Shown here: positions 25,500-34,411 of the stretch, in pieces
Position numbering within the stretch: position 1 is the stretch's first letter
How the letters are laid out: each line of letters opens with the position of its first letter
DNA from: JADJOY01 sp046331705 [NCBI: bacterium]
Lineage (GTDB): Bacteria; JADJOY01
Length of the DNA: 64,000 bases
Direction of reading: 5' to 3'
Assembly: GCA_046331705.1 (NCBI GenBank)
Contig: JAXLQJ010000030.1
Span: 26,353 to 90,352, forward strand
Program-made: the position numbers and the translations under genes
The notes under the pieces: model-generated
Databases searched by the model: none
Told to the model about the DNA's origin: nothing
Seen by the model: only the letters and a program-made list of their open reading frames with translations

Positions 25500-25553
25500 C
25501 GACGCCGGTCCGCGATCCCATGCCACGGGTGCGCCCACTCGAGGAGATGTCCC

Positions 25554-26042
25554 ATGTCCGACACCGTTCGTGAAGTGCGCTTCGACGATCTCGACGGCCT
25601 GCGCTCGCTGATCTCGGAGGAGTTCGGCCCGTTCGGGAACTCCCTCGACGTGACCCAGTCGATGATCGACCAATTCGCCGAGATCACCCTCGACCGGCAA
25701 TGGATCCACGTGGACGTCGAGCGCGCCAAGCGCGAGAGTCCCTTCGGCGGCACCATCGCCCACGGCTTCCTGGTGCTGAGCTTGTTGCCGGCGCTGCGGC
25801 CGCAGAGCGCATGGAAGGTCGTGGGCTACGCGAGCGCCGTGAACTACGGCGCCAACTCGCTGCGCTTCGCGTCGCCGGTGCCAGCGGGCTCGAAAGTCCA
25901 TGCCCGCGGCCGCCTGATGGCCGTCGACGGCAAGGACAAGGGGACGCTGCTCACGACCGAGACGGCGATCCACGTGGTCGGCAACGATCGCCCCGCGATG
26001 GTCTACCAGGGGCTCACCCTCTATCGCCCCGGGCGCGCCTGA
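25554..26042 (+). CDS. MaoC family (R)-specific enoyl-CoA hydratase
   Basis: A 162-residue single-hotdog protein. The hydratase motif appears as FAEITLDRQWIHVDVERAKRE followed by SPFGGTIAHGFLVLSLLP, with the Asp and His expected for catalysis (D-x-x-W-I-H-x-D variant). It is the usual length for MaoC/NodN hydratases. The ATG at 25554 lies 54 nt after the thiolase stop. It likely hydrates enoyl-CoA intermediates for the thiolases in this block. Confidence 0.9.
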   Translation: MSDTVREVRFDDLDGLRSLISEEFGPFGNSLDVTQSMIDQFAEITLDRQWIHVDVERAKRESPFGGTIAHGFLVLSLLPALRPQSAWKVVGYASAVNYGANSLRFASPVPAGSKVHARGRLMAVDGKDKGTLLTTETAIHVVGNDRPAMVYQGLTLYRPGRA

Positions 26043-26127
26043 GCACGGTGGGCGAGCTCGCGTCCCGCGCGGCCGCGATGGCCCGGCTCACGCCGCGGCC
26101 TCGGGTATCGCTGCGCTGGATCGTCCC

Positions 26128-27732
26128 ATGATCGATCCGCCCCCGCCGGGCCGCGCTCGGGCGCGTAGCGGCTCGCCGGGCGGCGTGCCCATGGGCCTCG
26201 CGCTGGCGGCGTTCGCGCTGGTGGCCGCGCTCTACTTCCACTGGGGAACGAGCGACCGGCTGCTGAGCTTCGGCGGCGACAACGCGACCTATCTGCTCAT
26301 CGCCCGCGATCTCTCCCCGTTCGGCGCGAGCTCCCCCGGTGCCGCAGGCTACGCCCGCCAGCACTACTATCCCCCGCTCTATCCGGCCTTCCTGGCGATC
26401 ACCGGCGCGGCGCACGGGCTGGTCGCGGCGCACGTCGCCACGATCGCGTCGTTGCTGGCGGGAATCGCGGTGCTCTTCGCGTGGTGCCGCACCCTGGGGC
26501 TCACGCGCATGGTCAGCGTCGGGCTCGCGCTCGCATTCGCCGCGGTTCGCGGCACGTACTTCACCGCCCTCGAGATCGAGAGCGAGCCGCTCTACCTGCT
26601 GCTCAGCCTGGCGGCGCTCGCAGCCACCCAGCGCGCGCAGCGCTCGACGAGCGGGATCGCGTCCGGCGTCGCGGCGCTGGCGGTGGGCGCGACCACGCTC
26701 ACGCGCAGCGCTGGCCTGGCACTGCTCGCCGCTCACCTCGTGTGGCTCGGCCTCCATCGACCGAAGCGGTTTCTCGTCCTCGGCCTGATCGCGCTGGTGC
26801 CTGCGATCGTTTGGATGCGCCACGGCGGCAACTCCGACTACACCCGCATCCTGGTGGAACGCTATCGCGACGGCGGGGCGGCGGGGATCGTGGACGGGCT
26901 TCGTCTTCAGATCTCGTCGCTCGCCCAGGATTGGCTCGGGCTCTTCGCCCTCGAGCCGGCGACGGTCGTGGTGGTCGTCGTGACCGGCCTCACGGCGCTC
27001 GGCCTCGCGGGGGCCGTGATGCGGCTCCGGCGTGGCGAGCTCGACGCGCTCTACCTCGGCGCCTACCTCGCGCTCATCGTGATCTGGCCCTTCCCCGGCG
27101 AGATGGCGCGCTTCCTGGTGGTGGTGCTGCCGATCGCGCTGGTGCACGCGGCGTGGGCTTTGGAGGCGCTGCTCGCGAAGCTGCCCGACCGCCGCGCCGC
27201 GCGCTGGATCGCGCTGGCGTCGGCGATGGCCTTCGCCTCGGTGCTGGTGCCCCAGATCGCGTTGACGGCCACGCGCTTCCACGCCGGCGCGCGGCCCGAG
27301 CTCGCGGGCCTGCGCCGCTCGGCGATGTGGTTCGATCCCGATCGGGTCGCCGCCGAGAAGATGCTGCGCTTCGCGGCGCGGCTCGAGGATGCGTTGAGAC
27401 GCGTCCACGACCACGTCCCGGCGGACGCCTGCGTGTTCTCGGTGAAGCCGTCCTTGGTGGGGCTCTTCGCCGATCGACGCAGCGTCTACACGCCGCCCGC
27501 GTCGCTCGACGACGCCGCTTTCCACCGCGAGATCGAGAACGCCGGTTGCCGCGACTTCTTCCTCATCGCGGCCGATACCCAGAGCGCTGGCCCGCTCTAT
27601 CCTCGCGAGCGCTTCGATCCGCCGCTCGCCGAGATCGACGTGACGCGGGTGGGCGACGAGCCGGCGTCCCGCCTGGTCGCGATCCTCGCGCGCCTGCCGG
27701 ACGCGACGCCGCCGTCGAGCAGCTCGCCGTAG
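26128..27732 (+). CDS. GT39-like integral membrane glycosyltransferase
   Basis: A 534-residue protein with about 9-11 hydrophobic segments from residue 17 to about 385 and a C-terminal soluble part of about 130 residues. The first periplasmic loop contains GGDNATYLLIARDLS and RQHYYPPLYP, the arrangement seen in ArnT/PMT-type polyprenyl-phosphate-dependent transferases, though the usual Asp-Glu is replaced by GGDN. It probably transfers a sugar to an envelope acceptor. It is the last plus-strand gene here and its end overlaps the convergent GT4 gene by 136 bp. The target is unknown. Confidence 0.7.
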   Translation: MIDPPPPGRARARSGSPGGVPMGLALAAFALVAALYFHWGTSDRLLSFGGDNATYLLIARDLSPFGASSPGAAGYARQHYYPPLYPAFLAITGAAHGLVAAHVATIASLLAGIAVLFAWCRTLGLTRMVSVGLALAFAAVRGTYFTALEIESEPLYLLLSLAALAATQRAQRSTSGIASGVAALAVGATTLTRSAGLALLAAHLVWLGLHRPKRFLVLGLIALVPAIVWMRHGGNSDYTRILVERYRDGGAAGIVDGLRLQISSLAQDWLGLFALEPATVVVVVVTGLTALGLAGAVMRLRRGELDALYLGAYLALIVIWPFPGEMARFLVVVLPIALVHAAWALEALLAKLPDRRAARWIALASAMAFASVLVPQIALTATRFHAGARPELAGLRRSAMWFDPDRVAAEKMLRFAARLEDALRRVHDHVPADACVFSVKPSLVGLFADRRSVYTPPASLDDAAFHREIENAGCRDFFLIAADTQSAGPLYPRERFDPPLAEIDVTRVGDEPASRLVAILARLPDATPPSSSSP

Positions 27733-28775
27733 AGACGCAGCAATCCGTCGGCCTCGGCGACCGGCGAGAAGCGCGCGGTTGCCTCGGCGCGCGCGACGGC
27801 GGCTCGCGAGATCGCCGACGCCCGGTCCACGAGGCAGCCCACCACGCCGTCGGCGAGCGCCGTCACGTCGCCGGCCGGCGCGAGCCAGCCGCTGGTCTCG
27901 TGCCGGACGATCTCGGGCACGCCGCCGCCAGCGCTCGCGACCACCGGACAGCCGTGCGCCATCGCCTCCAGGATCGCGAGCCCGAACGACTCGGCGTGCG
28001 CGGTGTGCAAGAGCACGTCGAAGCCGTCGAGCAACGCCGCGACGTCCGCGCGATAGCCGAAGAGCCGCAGCCGACCCGCCACACCCCGCTCCCGCGCGCG
28101 CCGCAACAGCGCCACACGCGCCCCCGCATCCGTCTCCTCGCCAGCGATGACGAGCTCGGCGGCGATGCCGCGACGGCGTAACTGCTCGAGCACGCCCAGC
28201 GCATCGTCGAGATGCTTCCCGTGCGAGAGCCGGCTCAGCATGCCGATCGTGGACGTCGCGCGCGCGGCGCGGTGTACGTCCCATCCATCCTCCAGCGCTG
28301 GCGCCGGATAGCCATAGGGGACGACGTGGATCGCTTCCGGCGCGAGGCCGTAGGCGGCGACGAGCGAGCCGCGGACGAACTGCGAAGCCGCGACGAAGCG
28401 CGCGTGCGAGCTCACCCAGCGATGGTACGGATCGCGCCGGCGCCGGGCGGACGCCGCGAGATGCCGCGTGACGACCACCGGTCGCTGGCCGCGACCGCGC
28501 GCGAGCAGCGCCCAGACCAGGTCCCTCGGCTCGTGGACGTGGACGAGCTCGACGTCGTCGAGCGCCGACGGCGCGATCGGGCCGAGCGCCAGCTCGCGGC
28601 ACTCGAGACCCGAGCGGGCGGCCTTCACCGCCACCCAGGAGCGAGGAAGCGTCACCACCACCACGCGTGCGCCGCGGGCCTCCAAGGCTCGGGCCGCGCG
28701 CAGCGCCTGGATCTCCGCGCCGCCCAGGCTCCCCGTCCGCAGCAGGAACGCGACCCGTCGCGACGGCGCGCTCAC
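27597..28775 (-). CDS. GT4 family glycosyltransferase
   Basis: A 392-residue GT-B transferase. The N-terminal domain starts RVAFLLRTGSLGGAEIQALR. The C-terminal domain has STIGMLSRLSHGKHLDDAL and the GT4 nucleotide-sugar loop HTAHAESFGLAILEAMAHGCPVVAS with the E-x7-E pattern. The GTG at 28775 is chosen because it overlaps the upstream kinase stop (GTGA) and starts at the first strand; the longer frame is Arg-rich. The last roughly 32 residues are Arg/Ser-rich and lie opposite the end of the GT39-like gene. It likely adds a sugar to LPS core or a capsule-type glycan. Confidence 0.85.
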   Translation of the reverse strand: MSAPSRRVAFLLRTGSLGGAEIQALRAARALEARGARVVVVTLPRSWVAVKAARSGLECRELALGPIAPSALDDVELVHVHEPRDLVWALLARGRGQRPVVVTRHLAASARRRRDPYHRWVSSHARFVAASQFVRGSLVAAYGLAPEAIHVVPYGYPAPALEDGWDVHRAARATSTIGMLSRLSHGKHLDDALGVLEQLRRRGIAAELVIAGEETDAGARVALLRRARERGVAGRLRLFGYRADVAALLDGFDVLLHTAHAESFGLAILEAMAHGCPVVASAGGGVPEIVRHETSGWLAPAGDVTALADGVVGCLVDRASAISRAAVARAEATARFSPVAEADGLLRLYGELLDGGVASGRRARIATRRDAGSSPTRVTSISASGGSKRSRG

Positions 28776-29608
28776 GACGCGGGGGACGGGTTCGTGGGGC
28801 GAAGCCCGGTGAGCGGATCGAGACCGCGCGCGCGCCGGCGTGCGCGGCGCGCCACGATCGCCGCGTCGAGCTCGCGAACCAGCGCGCGCGCCCACTCGTC
28901 GGAACGGCCGAGCGCGCGGGCGTAGGCGTGGACGAAGCGGACGCGATCGGTACGGAACGGACGATCCGTTTGATCCACGCCGAGCTGCACCAGGTTGCGG
29001 ATGCGCTCCCGGTGCGACTCCGAGCGGCGGGTGCGCTCGTTGTCGAGGAAGACGATCCGCCGCGCGTCACGCGTGCAGAGCACGTTGCTGGGGCGCAGAT
29101 CGCCGTGGACCAAGCCGCCGCCGTGCAGACGCGCGATCGCTCCGCCGACGTTGGCGACGATGACTCGTCGCTCGCGCGCACCGAGATCGCCGGTCGCCGC
29201 CCAGCGATCGAGCGCCGGCAGCTCCACGGCCTCGGTCACCAAGAGCGAGCGCGACGGTCCCCAGAAGCCGCGCTCCTCGGCGAGCGCCAGCACGCGCGGC
29301 GCCTCGAGGCCGAGCGCCGCGAGGGCCTCGCCGCCGCGCAACGCCCGCGCCGCGCGGCTCCCGCGCAGGAGCGACTTGAGCGGGTCCCAGGCGGTGCGAG
29401 CTCGGAACTCCTTCCAGAAGAACGCGGGCGCCGCCCCCGGGCGCGAGCGCCACACGCGGGCGCCGCGGCTCGCGTGCACGTCCACCCAGTCGGGGTGGCA
29501 CCCCCACTCGCCCGCCGCGTCACGAAGCGTCGCGTCCGCGTCGGGGAACGCGGTGGGGTCGAATCGCAGCCACAGCCCAGGACGTCGAACGACCGAGGTG
29601 AGCGGCAT
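28772..29608 (-). CDS. Lipopolysaccharide (Kdo/WaaP-type) kinase
   Basis: A 278-residue protein with a compact protein-kinase-like fold. The sequence AFFWKEF (about residues 61-67) supplies the nucleotide-binding Lys. LARLHGGGLVHGDLRPSNVL (about 160-178) is the catalytic loop with HGDLxPxN, and IVFLDNERT holds the metal-binding Asp. This is the LPS-core sugar kinase family, which phosphorylates Kdo or heptose on the cytoplasmic side. It overlaps the GT4 gene by 4 nt and follows the GT2 gene by 33 nt, forming an LPS-core group. Confidence 0.82.
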   Translation of the reverse strand: MPLTSVVRRPGLWLRFDPTAFPDADATLRDAAGEWGCHPDWVDVHASRGARVWRSRPGAAPAFFWKEFRARTAWDPLKSLLRGSRAARALRGGEALAALGLEAPRVLALAEERGFWGPSRSLLVTEAVELPALDRWAATGDLGARERRVIVANVGGAIARLHGGGLVHGDLRPSNVLCTRDARRIVFLDNERTRRSESHRERIRNLVQLGVDQTDRPFRTDRVRFVHAYARALGRSDEWARALVRELDAAIVARRARRRARGLDPLTGLRPTNPSPAS

Positions 29609-29641
29609 GCGGCGGCGATCGCTGGCGTCGACGCGCCCGTG

Positions 29642-30373
29642 TCAGGGAGGCGTGGGGTTCGAGGGGACCTGGCGCAGCTGCGGCGGCAACCCCTGCTCCC
29701 AGAGCTTCGCGTAGAGAATCAGCTCGCGGGCGGCGGCGAGGGTGGCGAGCACGAACCCCGGTATCCCGTCGCGCAGACCGCCTCGCGCGACCAGCTCGCG
29801 CAGCAACACCGCGGGAGGACGCACCAGGAAATCCACGGCGTGGGCGCGGTGGCCTTGGCTGCTCGACGTCAGCGCCAGCTCGCTGGTCTCGCGGTCGATC
29901 CTGGCCAGCCCATCCTCGAGGCTGTGGAAGGGGCGCCAGCGCAGCGCGCTCTCGAGCAGCGGCGCATCCGTCACGCGTGCGCCCAGCCCGAGGCGCGCGA
30001 CGCTCGGCGCGGGGTGCTCGCGTCGCACCAGCCGCGCCTCGATCTGCGGACGGTAGGCACCGCCCACGATGTCGCGGCCGAGGAACCGGACCACGACTCG
30101 GACGCGATGCGCCGACACCGCCGGGACGGCCGGTTCCGGGCGCTCCTGGATCTCGCGCGCCAGCTCCGGCGTGAGCTCCTCGTCGCCGCACAACGCGAGG
30201 ATCCAGGGGGCGTCCGCGCCGGCGACGAGGCGACACCACTCGCCCTCGCTCGGCACGTGCGAGTCGCTGTCCAGGTGGCCGGCCCAACCGAGCCGGCCCT
30301 CGCGCGCGGCGGCCCGAATCCGCTCCGCCGCACCGGGCTCGCACGGCCCCACGATCGCGACCGCTGCCTTCAC
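29642..30373 (-). CDS. Family 2-like LPS core glycosyltransferase
   Basis: A 243-residue protein starting with GTG at 30373. It matches the later two thirds of WaaE-type GT2 enzymes: EWCRLVAGADAPWILALCGDEEL (the DxD-equivalent region) and RFLGRDIVGGAYRPQIEARLVRRE, with the usual Arg-rich loop, then HRAHAVDFLVRPPAVLLREL. The classic N-terminal NE motif is not obvious, so it is an atypical or shortened member. It is probably involved in LPS core assembly with the downstream kinase and GT4 genes. Confidence 0.7.
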   Translation of the reverse strand: MKAAVAIVGPCEPGAAERIRAAAREGRLGWAGHLDSDSHVPSEGEWCRLVAGADAPWILALCGDEELTPELAREIQERPEPAVPAVSAHRVRVVVRFLGRDIVGGAYRPQIEARLVRREHPAPSVARLGLGARVTDAPLLESALRWRPFHSLEDGLARIDRETSELALTSSSQGHRAHAVDFLVRPPAVLLRELVARGGLRDGIPGFVLATLAAARELILYAKLWEQGLPPQLRQVPSNPTPP

Positions 30374-30406
30374 TGGCGTGGGCTCCGGAGGTCGCGCCGC
30401 GGCGGC

Positions 30407-30586
30407 TCAGCCGGCTTCGGCGAGCGGCTTCGCCTCGTCGATCATCATGATCGGGATGTCGTCCTTGATCTCGTAGACGAGGCGGCACGCCGCGCACACG
30501 AGCCCGTCCTCGGCGGCGTTGAGCTTCACCTCTCCCTTGCACTTCGGGCAGGCGAGGATGTCGAGCAGATCCTGCGGTATGGCCAT
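30407..30586 (-). CDS. Trm112 family zinc-finger protein
   Basis: A 59-residue protein beginning MAIPQDLLDILACPKCKGEV and ending in a short acidic tail. Four cysteines (Cys13, Cys16, Cys31, Cys34; CPKC and CAAC) form the zinc site of Trm112-like proteins, followed by the typical DDIPIMMIDEA. The ATG at 30586 follows GGAGGG at good spacing. In eukaryotes Trm112 activates methyltransferases; the bacterial forms are thought to act similarly. It often lies beside envelope glycan genes, as here. Confidence 0.92.
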   Translation of the reverse strand: MAIPQDLLDILACPKCKGEVKLNAAEDGLVCAACRLVYEIKDDIPIMMIDEAKPLAEAG

Positions 30587-30672
30587 CGGTTCCCTCCACG
30601 CGGTCGGCAGAGCCTAGCGCGCCGCTCGCGCCATGGCTCGCCGGAATCGGCGAAACGGCCGTGTGCGCTCGA

Positions 30673-31572
30673 TCACGACTCGAGCCGGACGCGCAGCCGG
30701 CGTGCGCGCTCGAGCTCGCGCTCGAGCTCGTCGACGCGGCCGGCGGCGACGAGCGACTCGAGGTGCGCGAGGCGTTCGCGGTAGCCACGGATGGCGCTCG
30801 CGACCTCGACGCGATTCATCGACAGGATGTCGCGCCAGAGCGCGGGATCGCTCGCAGCGACGCGCGTGAAATCCCGCAGCCCGCCGGCGCTGAAGCGCAC
30901 CAGCTCCTCGCCACGCGACTCGCGCGCCTCGACCTCACCGGCGAGCGCATAGGCAACCACGTGGGGCAGATGGCTGACGAGCGCGAGCACGTGATCGTGC
31001 CGCGCCGCATCCATCGTGACGACGCGCATGCCCACGGCCTCCCAGAGCCCGCGAACCGCGGCGAGCGCCGTGGCCTCGGTGCGCGACGTGGGCGTGAGGA
31101 TGCAACAACGCCCCTCGAAGAGCTCCGGAAACGCCGCCGCCATGCCGGAGCGCTCGGTGCCGGCGATGGGATGACCCGCCACGAAGCGTCCGCGCTGGGC
31201 GAGCAGCGGCTCGAGCTCGGCGATCAACGGCGCCTTGACGCTGCCGACGTCGGTGACGATCGCATTCGCCGCGAGCGCCGGTGCCAGCGTGGCGACCACC
31301 GACGCCATGCTCGCGACCGGAACCCCGAGCACCACGAGGTCGGCGTCGCGCACGGCCTGGGCGACGTCCGCCGTCGCGACGTCGATCGCACCGCGCGCCA
31401 ACCCCTCCTCGAGGTTGGGACGCCCGCGCCCCACGCCCGTCACGCGCCCGAACACGCCCTTGCGCCGAGCCGCCAGCGCCAGCGAGCCGCCGATCAGGCC
31501 GAGCCCGACGATCGCCACCCGCTCGAAGCGCGGCGCCGCGACGCCCACGCTCCCAGCCGCCCCCGAGGTCAT
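30673..31572 (-). CDS. tyrA: Prephenate dehydrogenase
   Basis: A 299-residue NAD(P)-dependent enzyme. The N-terminal Rossmann motif is VAIVGLGLIGGSLALAARRKG (residues about 19-39). The prephenate site is GHPIAGTERSGMAAAFPELFEG, and the helical C-terminal dimer domain contains HDHVLALVSHLPHVVAYAL. It oxidatively decarboxylates prephenate to 4-hydroxyphenylpyruvate in tyrosine synthesis. The ATG at 31572 overlaps the stop of the upstream GH99-like gene by 4 nt. hisC-like and chorismate mutase genes lie on the same strand, so aromatic amino acid synthesis is grouped here. Confidence 0.93.
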   Translation of the reverse strand: MTSGAAGSVGVAAPRFERVAIVGLGLIGGSLALAARRKGVFGRVTGVGRGRPNLEEGLARGAIDVATADVAQAVRDADLVVLGVPVASMASVVATLAPALAANAIVTDVGSVKAPLIAELEPLLAQRGRFVAGHPIAGTERSGMAAAFPELFEGRCCILTPTSRTEATALAAVRGLWEAVGMRVVTMDAARHDHVLALVSHLPHVVAYALAGEVEARESRGEELVRFSAGGLRDFTRVAASDPALWRDILSMNRVEVASAIRGYRERLAHLESLVAAGRVDELERELERARRLRVRLES

Positions 31573-32756
31573 CCGACGACGGCGTTCGGGAAGACCCGCG
31601 GAATCGCCTGCAGGAAGCCGAACAAGTAGTTTCCGGCGCCGATCGAGCCGGTCCCTTCGGCGGAGGGCTCGACCGTGGTCCCCTCGTGCCATTCGTTCCA
31701 CGACGTGATCCAGATGACGCCGCGCTGCTCGCCGGAGACCGGCCGCGAGAAGCTGCGCGCCATGTCGAGCATCGCGGAGAAGTCGTCGAACGAAGAGCTC
31801 GGCAGCGGCGGGTTGCAGCAGCGCACGGCGGTGTCGTTGTACTGCGGGATCACGTTGGGCATGAAGTCCGTGAACTCGGCGCGCCCCTTGACCGGAATGG
31901 TCGAGGTGCCGTGATCCCAGCCGCGATAGGTCGCGCGCGCCACCTCGACCCAACCGCGCAGGTCCTGGATGTTCTGGGTCTCGATCGTCTGCGTGTTGTA
32001 GAGGTTGTACGCGGTCACGGCGTCGAAGAGCCGAATGCGCTCGGGATGGAAGTTCCCGTCGTAGACCTCGTCGCCGACGATGTAGACGTCGATGCCCTTC
32101 TCCTTGAGCGCGGTGCGCACCAGGTCGAGCTCGCCCTCGAGATCTCCGCCGATCACGCGCGACAGGTAGATCATCACCACGGGCCGCCCGCCGAGGCGGA
32201 AATACCGTGGGTGGTTCATGTAGGTGTCCGCGATGTACTGCATGTCGCGCTGGAACGCGAGCCGCGGCACCGGCTTCGAGAGATCGAGCGAGAGATTCGC
32301 CAGCGAGAATCGAATCGCGATGTCGTAGTGGATGCAGAACTGGATCTGGTCGAGGTTCGGGGCCGAGAGCAGCCCGGCGCGCATCGCCCGATCCGAGTCG
32401 CCGCCGAACCAGTTCACCGCGAACACGCCCACGCCTGCGTTGCGGGCATCGGTGATGTGGTTGCCGGCGACCAGCGGATCATCGCTTCGGTACTCGCCGT
32501 AGCGCGACTGGCCGGTGATTCCCTTCTTCCACTCCTCCGGCGTCCACCAGGTGTAGTAGTACGCGCCGAGCGTGAACGCCTCGGCGGGCGCGGGAAGCTC
32601 GTCGACCGGCGGCGGGTTCTCGCTGCCGCCCCCGGGCGTCGGCGTGGGGACGCCGTCGAAGACGCCCGTCCCGCTCGATCCGCACCCTGCTCCCACGCCA
32701 ACCACCAGGCATGCCGCAGCACACCAAGCCACGACGCACCGGCGTACGATCTCCAT
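31569..32756 (-). CDS. GH99-like (WbsX-type) lipoprotein glycosidase
   Basis: A 395-residue protein. A signal segment ends in VGAGC (Cys25 region, a weak lipobox), followed by a Pro/Gly linker. The catalytic fold begins FTLGAYYYTWWTPEEW. The stretches AGNHITDARNAGVGVFAVNWFGGDSD and, near the end, GVIWITSWNEWHEGTTVEPS are the signatures of GH99-like endo-glycosidases, with catalytic Glu in WNEWHEG. The ATG at 32756 is preceded by GAGGAGA and gives the signal peptide directly. It probably cleaves or trims a mannose-rich glycan at the cell surface. Its place inside an aromatic amino acid operon is odd. Confidence 0.82.
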   Translation of the reverse strand: MEIVRRCVVAWCAAACLVVGVGAGCGSSGTGVFDGVPTPTPGGGSENPPPVDELPAPAEAFTLGAYYYTWWTPEEWKKGITGQSRYGEYRSDDPLVAGNHITDARNAGVGVFAVNWFGGDSDRAMRAGLLSAPNLDQIQFCIHYDIAIRFSLANLSLDLSKPVPRLAFQRDMQYIADTYMNHPRYFRLGGRPVVMIYLSRVIGGDLEGELDLVRTALKEKGIDVYIVGDEVYDGNFHPERIRLFDAVTAYNLYNTQTIETQNIQDLRGWVEVARATYRGWDHGTSTIPVKGRAEFTDFMPNVIPQYNDTAVRCCNPPLPSSSFDDFSAMLDMARSFSRPVSGEQRGVIWITSWNEWHEGTTVEPSAEGTGSIGAGNYLFGFLQAIPRVFPNAVVG

Positions 32757-32842
32757 CCCGTCTTTCTCCTCGAATCTCGGTGTCGGCGGCACGGGGCATA
32801 CCCTCGCGGCTCGAGCCTGTCCCACGCGTCGGCCACCGCTTT

Positions 32843-33949
32843 TTACAGGCTCGACGCAGTGGCGTCCAGCACCCGCCCGAGCTCGCGCAAGAAGCGCACG
32901 TTCTGCGGTTCGGTCCCGATGGTCACGCGAATTGCCCGCGGCAACCCGTACACACCGACGGGGCGAACGAAGACCCCCACCCGCTCCAGCGCCGACGCGA
33001 CCGCGGCGCCATCCCTGCCGAGGTCCACGAGCAGGAAGTTCCCCTGGCTCGGTGCCACGGAAAGGCCCAGCGCCGTCAGGCCGGCGCGGAGCTGCCGATC
33101 GCCGCGCTCGTTCATGTCGCGGGTGCGGGCCACGTGGTCGTCGTCCTCGAGCGCCGCGAGCGCCGCCACCTGCGCGAGCGCGTTGACGTTGAACGGCTGA
33201 CGAACCCGGTCCAGCAAGCTGGCGATCTTAAGGTTGCGCGTGGCCGCGTAGCCGACCCGGAGACCGGCGAGCCCGTACATCTTGGAAAAGGTGCGCAACG
33301 TGATGCAGGCGTGGGCCGGACGAGCGAGGGTCAGGCTCGACACCAGCTCGGGGTCGCGCGCGAACTCGATGTAGGCCTCGTCGACGGCGAGCACGACGCC
33401 CTCCGGCAGTCGCGCCAGCAGGCGCTCGAGGTCGGCCCGGCCCACGTGGGCGCCGGTCGGGTTGTTCGGGTTCGCCAGGAACACGACGCGGACCCCGGGG
33501 ACGATGGCGTCGGCGATGGCATCCACGTCGATCTCGCCACGACGACCCTCGACCTCCCGCGGCACGCCCCCCGCGGCCTGCGCGACCAGCCGGAACACGA
33601 CGAAGCTTCGCGCCGGGAAGAGCACGATCTCGCCCGGTCGCAGGAACGTTCGGACGACGAGCTCGATGATCTCGTTCGACCCGTTGCCGAGCACCAGCCC
33701 CTCGGCGGCCACACCGAGCCGCGCGGCGAGCGCGCGCTTGAGATCGCGACCGGAGCCATCGGGATAGCGGTGCAGCTCGCCGGCAGCGCGGCGCACGGCC
33801 TCGACCGCGCGCGCCGAGGGCCCGAGCTGGTTCTCGTTCGAGGCCAACGGAGTGGCCTCGGTGAAGCCGTAGAGCGCTTGCGCGTCGCGCTCGCTCCGCC
33901 CCGGAACGTAGGGCGCGAGCGTCGCGATGTGACGTTCGGCGAGCGACAT
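32843..33949 (-). CDS. hisC: Histidinol-phosphate/aromatic aminotransferase
   Basis: A 368-residue fold-type I PLP enzyme. ASNENQLGPS is the substrate-side N-terminal motif, FLANPNNPTGAHV the PLP-phosphate/Asn region, VDEAYIEF the Asp region and TFSKMYGLAGLRVGYA the Schiff-base Lys, all matching HisC. C-terminal RVTIGTEPQN follows. Because it sits between tyrA and chorismate mutase genes rather than his genes, its main role may be transamination of aromatic keto acids (HisC-like enzymes often do both). The gene is followed after 86 nt by the GH99-like gene. Confidence 0.9.
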   Translation of the reverse strand: MSLAERHIATLAPYVPGRSERDAQALYGFTEATPLASNENQLGPSARAVEAVRRAAGELHRYPDGSGRDLKRALAARLGVAAEGLVLGNGSNEIIELVVRTFLRPGEIVLFPARSFVVFRLVAQAAGGVPREVEGRRGEIDVDAIADAIVPGVRVVFLANPNNPTGAHVGRADLERLLARLPEGVVLAVDEAYIEFARDPELVSSLTLARPAHACITLRTFSKMYGLAGLRVGYAATRNLKIASLLDRVRQPFNVNALAQVAALAALEDDDHVARTRDMNERGDRQLRAGLTALGLSVAPSQGNFLLVDLGRDGAAVASALERVGVFVRPVGVYGLPRAIRVTIGTEPQNVRFLRELGRVLDATASSL

Positions 33950-33993
33950 GGGTGTCCCGGCCGGCGCGGACGGATGGGCGCCGGGTTCGCGGC

Positions 33994-34326
33994 TCAGGAC
34001 GCCGCGCCGTCGCTGCGCCGGGCGGCGCGGATCAATCGCTCTTCCAGGTCGAGCGAGGCGTCGATGATCGCGCGAAAGACCCCGCGGATCGACTCGGGCG
34101 GGAACGGGCTCTGGTTGCGCGCCGCCAGCCGCTCCAGGATCTGCTCCTCGCGGCCCGGGTCGCGCAGCGCGCGCTGGGCGAGCGCCTTGAGCCCGACGAC
34201 CGTCACGATGTGGCGGGCCCGCTTGCTGAGGAGCTCGAGGATCTCTTGATCGACGTCGTCGATGTCGCGACGCACGCGTTCCAGCTCGACGTCGATCACC
34301 GGGCGGCTTTCCGAGCGTTCGGTCAT
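33994..34326 (-). CDS. Chorismate mutase, AroQ class
   Basis: A 110-residue all-helical protein: ELERVRRDIDDVDQEILELLSKRARHIVTVVGLK, then DPGREEQILERLAA and a final helix GVFRAIIDASLDLEERLI. The order and the Arg/Lys positions match AroQ mutases that convert chorismate to prephenate. The ATG at 34326 replaces a longer Arg-rich frame start. Directly upstream of hisC and tyrA on the same strand, it supplies prephenate for both. No fused dehydratase or DAHP synthase domain is present. Confidence 0.88.
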   Translation of the reverse strand: MTERSESRPVIDVELERVRRDIDDVDQEILELLSKRARHIVTVVGLKALAQRALRDPGREEQILERLAARNQSPFPPESIRGVFRAIIDASLDLEERLIRAARRSDGAAS

Positions 34327-34411
34327 GGGGGCGCGGAGGCTACCCGCGCACCTGGGACGTGGCAATGGTGCGCGCACGCGGCACGGCGCGGGCGCACGCT
34401 CGCCGGGACGG

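Noticed and set aside
26014-29181. 1055-codon minus-strand frame across the GT39, GT4 and kinase region
   Set aside because: Conflicts with three well-supported genes and encodes only low-complexity Arg/Ala/Gly runs.
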